From JBIKIW01 sp044361365 (GTDB taxonomy: Bacteria; Patescibacteriota; JACMRA01), in assembly GCA_044361365.1 (NCBI GenBank), contig JBIKIW010000036.1, positions 1 to 13,939 on the forward strand: a stretch of 13,939 nucleotides of DNA. The letters run 5' to 3'. Numbering within the stretch: the stretch's first letter is position 1; the number at the start of each line of letters is the position of its first letter. The translations under genes and the position numbers were made by a program. The notes under the pieces were generated by a model that had not been told where the DNA came from, did not search any database, and saw nothing but the letters and a program-made list of their open reading frames with translations. Shown here one piece after another: positions 12,645 through 13,939 of this stretch.

Positions 12645-12831
12645 GGGATATTAGCTCATTCTATTCAATTAAGCTTGTTTGATAATGAGTGTGACAGACA
12701 AATTAAATACCAAATATGGTCGCAATACTCTAAAATTAGGAGCGTTAGGAACAAAGCAAACTTGGCAGATCAAAGCTGAAATGAGAACGCCCGGATATAC
12801 TACAGTTTGGGCTGAGTTGTTGATGGTTTAG
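12645..12831 (+). pseudogene. umuC: Frameshifted C-terminal remnant of UmuC-type Y-family DNA polymerase
   Basis: Two frames together match the end of UmuC (DUF4113 region). Frame one (12645-12686) reads GILAHSIQLSLFDN, as in the QLxLFD motif of UmuC. Frame two, open from 12673 and with an ATG at 12685, reads LMSVTDKLNTKYGRN, then LKLGALGTKQTWQIK and AEMRTPGYTTVWAEL, ending at TAG 12829-12831. The W-Q-x-K-x-E-M-x-x-P-x-Y-T-T-x-W-x-x-L pattern is that of the UmuC C-terminus. The frames overlap where several residues should separate them, so there is a frameshift with a deletion. The polymerase domains are entirely missing. The intact gene would be the catalytic subunit of translesion polymerase V, often carried on mobile DNA. 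This fragment cannot have that function. Confidence 0.7.
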
Positions 12832-12971
12832 GTATATAAATCTGCGGTATAAATTTCTACTTTTAGGGTAAAAATGAATAGGGCAAAGCTGCACATTCTT
12901 ACCAAATGTCAATTAGTGGAATTTGTTTTTGCTTTAAACCCCTTCCAAACTCTCTTTCTGCGGCTTTTATT

Positions 12972-13604
12972 CTATTTTTCAGATATAGCAATGTACTTTC
13001 TTAATTCAGTTTGTTTTTCTGCTTGTTTTATTAAAAAGTCTGCTACATCTGCTCTATTAATTCCGCCTATATTAATTCCTTTAAATAATTTGTTTTCAAT
13101 ACGGTATTTCTCTGTCAATTTCTTGTCTAATAGCCTTCCTGGCCTCACAACTGTCCAATTCATATCGGAATTAGTGATAATTTCTTCCATATTAGTTTTG
13201 TCAGCATAAACCTCTTTTAAAAAGTATTTTAAAAATATCTTTACAAGCCAAGGAACATAATTCTTGCTTTCTCCTGCTCCAAATCCTGTAACAAAAATAA
13301 ATGGAATATCTATTTTATTCTCGCTATGTATTTCCACAATTAATTTTGCAAAATCTGAAAAAAGAGTAGTAGCTTTCATATTCTTACTAGTCCCCAATGT
13401 TACAATTATAGCATCTGTGTTTTGGATTGAATTTAATAGGTCAGCTTTATTAGTTGCATCACCAAGTATCACTTTTAACGATTTTTTTGCCTCTATTTCA
13501 ATTTCAGAACGAGAAAGGGTCGTTATCGAATGATTTCTATTTAATCCTCTTTTTACTGTTTCTAATCCTATTCCAGCCGAGGCTCCTATTATAGTTATAT
13601 TCAT
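12972..13604 (-). CDS. Atypical SDR / NAD(P)-binding oxidoreductase-like protein
   Basis: 210 aa. The N-terminal MNITIIGASAGIGLETVKRG is a Rossmann strand with the GxxGxG dinucleotide-binding loop (GASAGIG). A Ser-Arg after the second strand (TLSRSE) suggests NADP preference. LKVILGDATN, then AIIVTLGTS and FIFVTGFGAG follow in the usual order. WTVVRPGRL is the family-typical segment before the substrate region, and INRADVADFLIKQA near the end is the conserved helix of NAD(P)-binding domain proteins (PF13460/SDR a5 type). The classical YxxxK catalytic pair is not evident, as in this subgroup. Function could be a reductase, an epimerase-like enzyme or a redox sensor. It sits in a region of broken and mobile DNA and so may be acquired. 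No Shine-Dalgarno. Confidence 0.8.
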   Translation of the reverse strand: MNITIIGASAGIGLETVKRGLNRNHSITTLSRSEIEIEAKKSLKVILGDATNKADLLNSIQNTDAIIVTLGTSKNMKATTLFSDFAKLIVEIHSENKIDIPFIFVTGFGAGESKNYVPWLVKIFLKYFLKEVYADKTNMEEIITNSDMNWTVVRPGRLLDKKLTEKYRIENKLFKGINIGGINRADVADFLIKQAEKQTELRKYIAISEK

Positions 13605-13862
13605 ATTGCATTTTTATTGATTTCGGTTCTGAACTGAGTAGCAATCGTATCAAAAATAAGTGAAGACTTGTCCGAATCTGATACCCCAACAGTGATTTTA
13701 TTTCTTGGGATTGCTAATTAGATATTTTTGAGATTGTTTTCTGATATGTCAACAAATAGACATTACACTCCACCCCGAATCGCAACTAAATCTCTACAAT
13801 TGAAATTCCAGAAAAATACTTTGGCTCTAGGCTAGAACAATTAAATGTTTCAACCTAGAAAT
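13605..13862. other. Intergenic region, possible left end of an insertion sequence
   Basis: No gene is seen. Because a transposase gene starts at 13863, the element's left end should lie shortly before it. A GGCTCTAGGCTAGAACAATT stretch starting at 13823 is a plausible terminal inverted repeat, preceded by an 8-bp AATACTTT that could be a target duplication. The other end lies outside the window, so this cannot be tested here. Confidence 0.25.
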
Positions 13863-13939
13863 ATGATTAAATGGTGTAAATTAAGCAATTATCAATTAAA
13901 AAAGATAATTCGATGTTTTTGCATTGATATAGATGCTAC
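13863..13939 (+). CDS. Partial IS1595-family (ISXO2-like) transposase, 5' end only
   Basis: The ATG at 13863 opens a frame of 25 complete codons to the window edge. It reads MIKWCKLSNYQLKKIIRC, then FCIDIDA. The pattern K-L-S-x-Y-x-L-x-K-I-I-x-C-F-x-x-D-I-x-A is the usual beginning of IS1595-family transposases, in which a small helix-turn-helix and zinc-binding region precedes the ISXO2-like DDE/N catalytic domain. Only the start is visible, so the catalytic residues and the integrity of the gene cannot be judged. I am fairly confident of the family from this motif but would want the downstream sequence. Confidence 0.55.
   Translation, partial: MIKWCKLSNYQLKKIIRCFCIDIDA

Larger units (their letters stand above)
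12517..12971. other. Gene-poor, decayed insertion region
   Basis: This 455-nt stretch has no intact gene. From about 12530 to 12650 it is clearly more GC-rich than its flanks and carries the repeat unit described at 12546-12591. From 12645 to 12831 it holds a broken umuC 3' end. The rest, 12832-12971, shows nothing recognisable. The base composition and the broken gene point to past insertion and loss of foreign DNA. Confidence 0.6.

Noticed and set aside
12585..12779. A 64-codon plus-strand frame as an intact gene
   Set aside because: It begins in the GC-rich scar and only its middle (QLSLFDN) resembles UmuC; the rest of the UmuC match is in another frame. It is a chance frame across a pseudogene.
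12874..13209. A 111-codon plus-strand frame rich in Phe, Leu and Ser
   Set aside because: It is largely antisense to the 3' part of the SDR gene, which has clear Rossmann motifs.

Overview
The window is AT-rich, tightly packed and bacterial, and looks like a Patescibacteria/CPR chromosome. The evidence is small compact genes, a 30S ribosomal protein gene with no rplI (bL9) neighbour, single-domain cell-surface proteins typical of that group (Excalibur-tailed and thrombospondin-type-3 proteins), and almost no Shine-Dalgarno sequences. TGA is a normal stop (2-oxoacid oxidoreductase and rhomboid genes), so this is genetic code 11 and not the code 25 of Gracilibacteria/Absconditabacteria. The lineage assignment is inference; no rRNA gene is present.

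Layout. 1-1240: a minus-strand PIN toxin / Phd-type antitoxin pair with a promoter and a likely operator, then a 132-bp inverted-repeat element. 1244-2414: a stand-alone mannose-6-phosphate isomerase-type cupin and, upstream of it, one reading frame that fuses ribosomal proteins bS6 and bS18, with a Rho-independent terminator between the two genes. 2507-4743: flavodoxin plus a gamma-alpha fused 2-oxoacid:acceptor oxidoreductase subunit, a probable redox operon with no beta subunit next to it. 4815-5369: a protein joining a ribbon-helix-helix N-terminus to an NTF2/SnoaL-like domain. 5335-6273: two minus-strand membrane-protein genes separated by a second, richly structured inverted-repeat element (5591-5733).

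6503-9052 is a plus-strand cell-envelope stretch: an exported protein of unknown function, a Wzz-like chain-length protein translationally coupled to a rhomboid protease, and a 57-aa basic membrane protein. 9275-11059 (minus) is a large exported protein with calcium-binding thrombospondin type 3 repeats. 11144-12516 holds a histidine phosphatase and a Bax-inhibitor-1 family membrane protein.

The right end is a mobile, decayed region. A GC-rich patch carries 11-bp direct repeats around a perfect hairpin, possibly an insertion-sequence end. It is followed by a frameshifted C-terminal remnant of a UmuC-type Y-family DNA polymerase, an atypical SDR oxidoreductase, and at the very edge the first 25 codons of a likely IS1595-family transposase.

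The points I would pursue first are the bS6-bS18 fusion, the two related ~130-140 bp inverted-repeat elements, the RHH-NTF2 fusion and the oxidoreductase alpha subunit without its beta partner.
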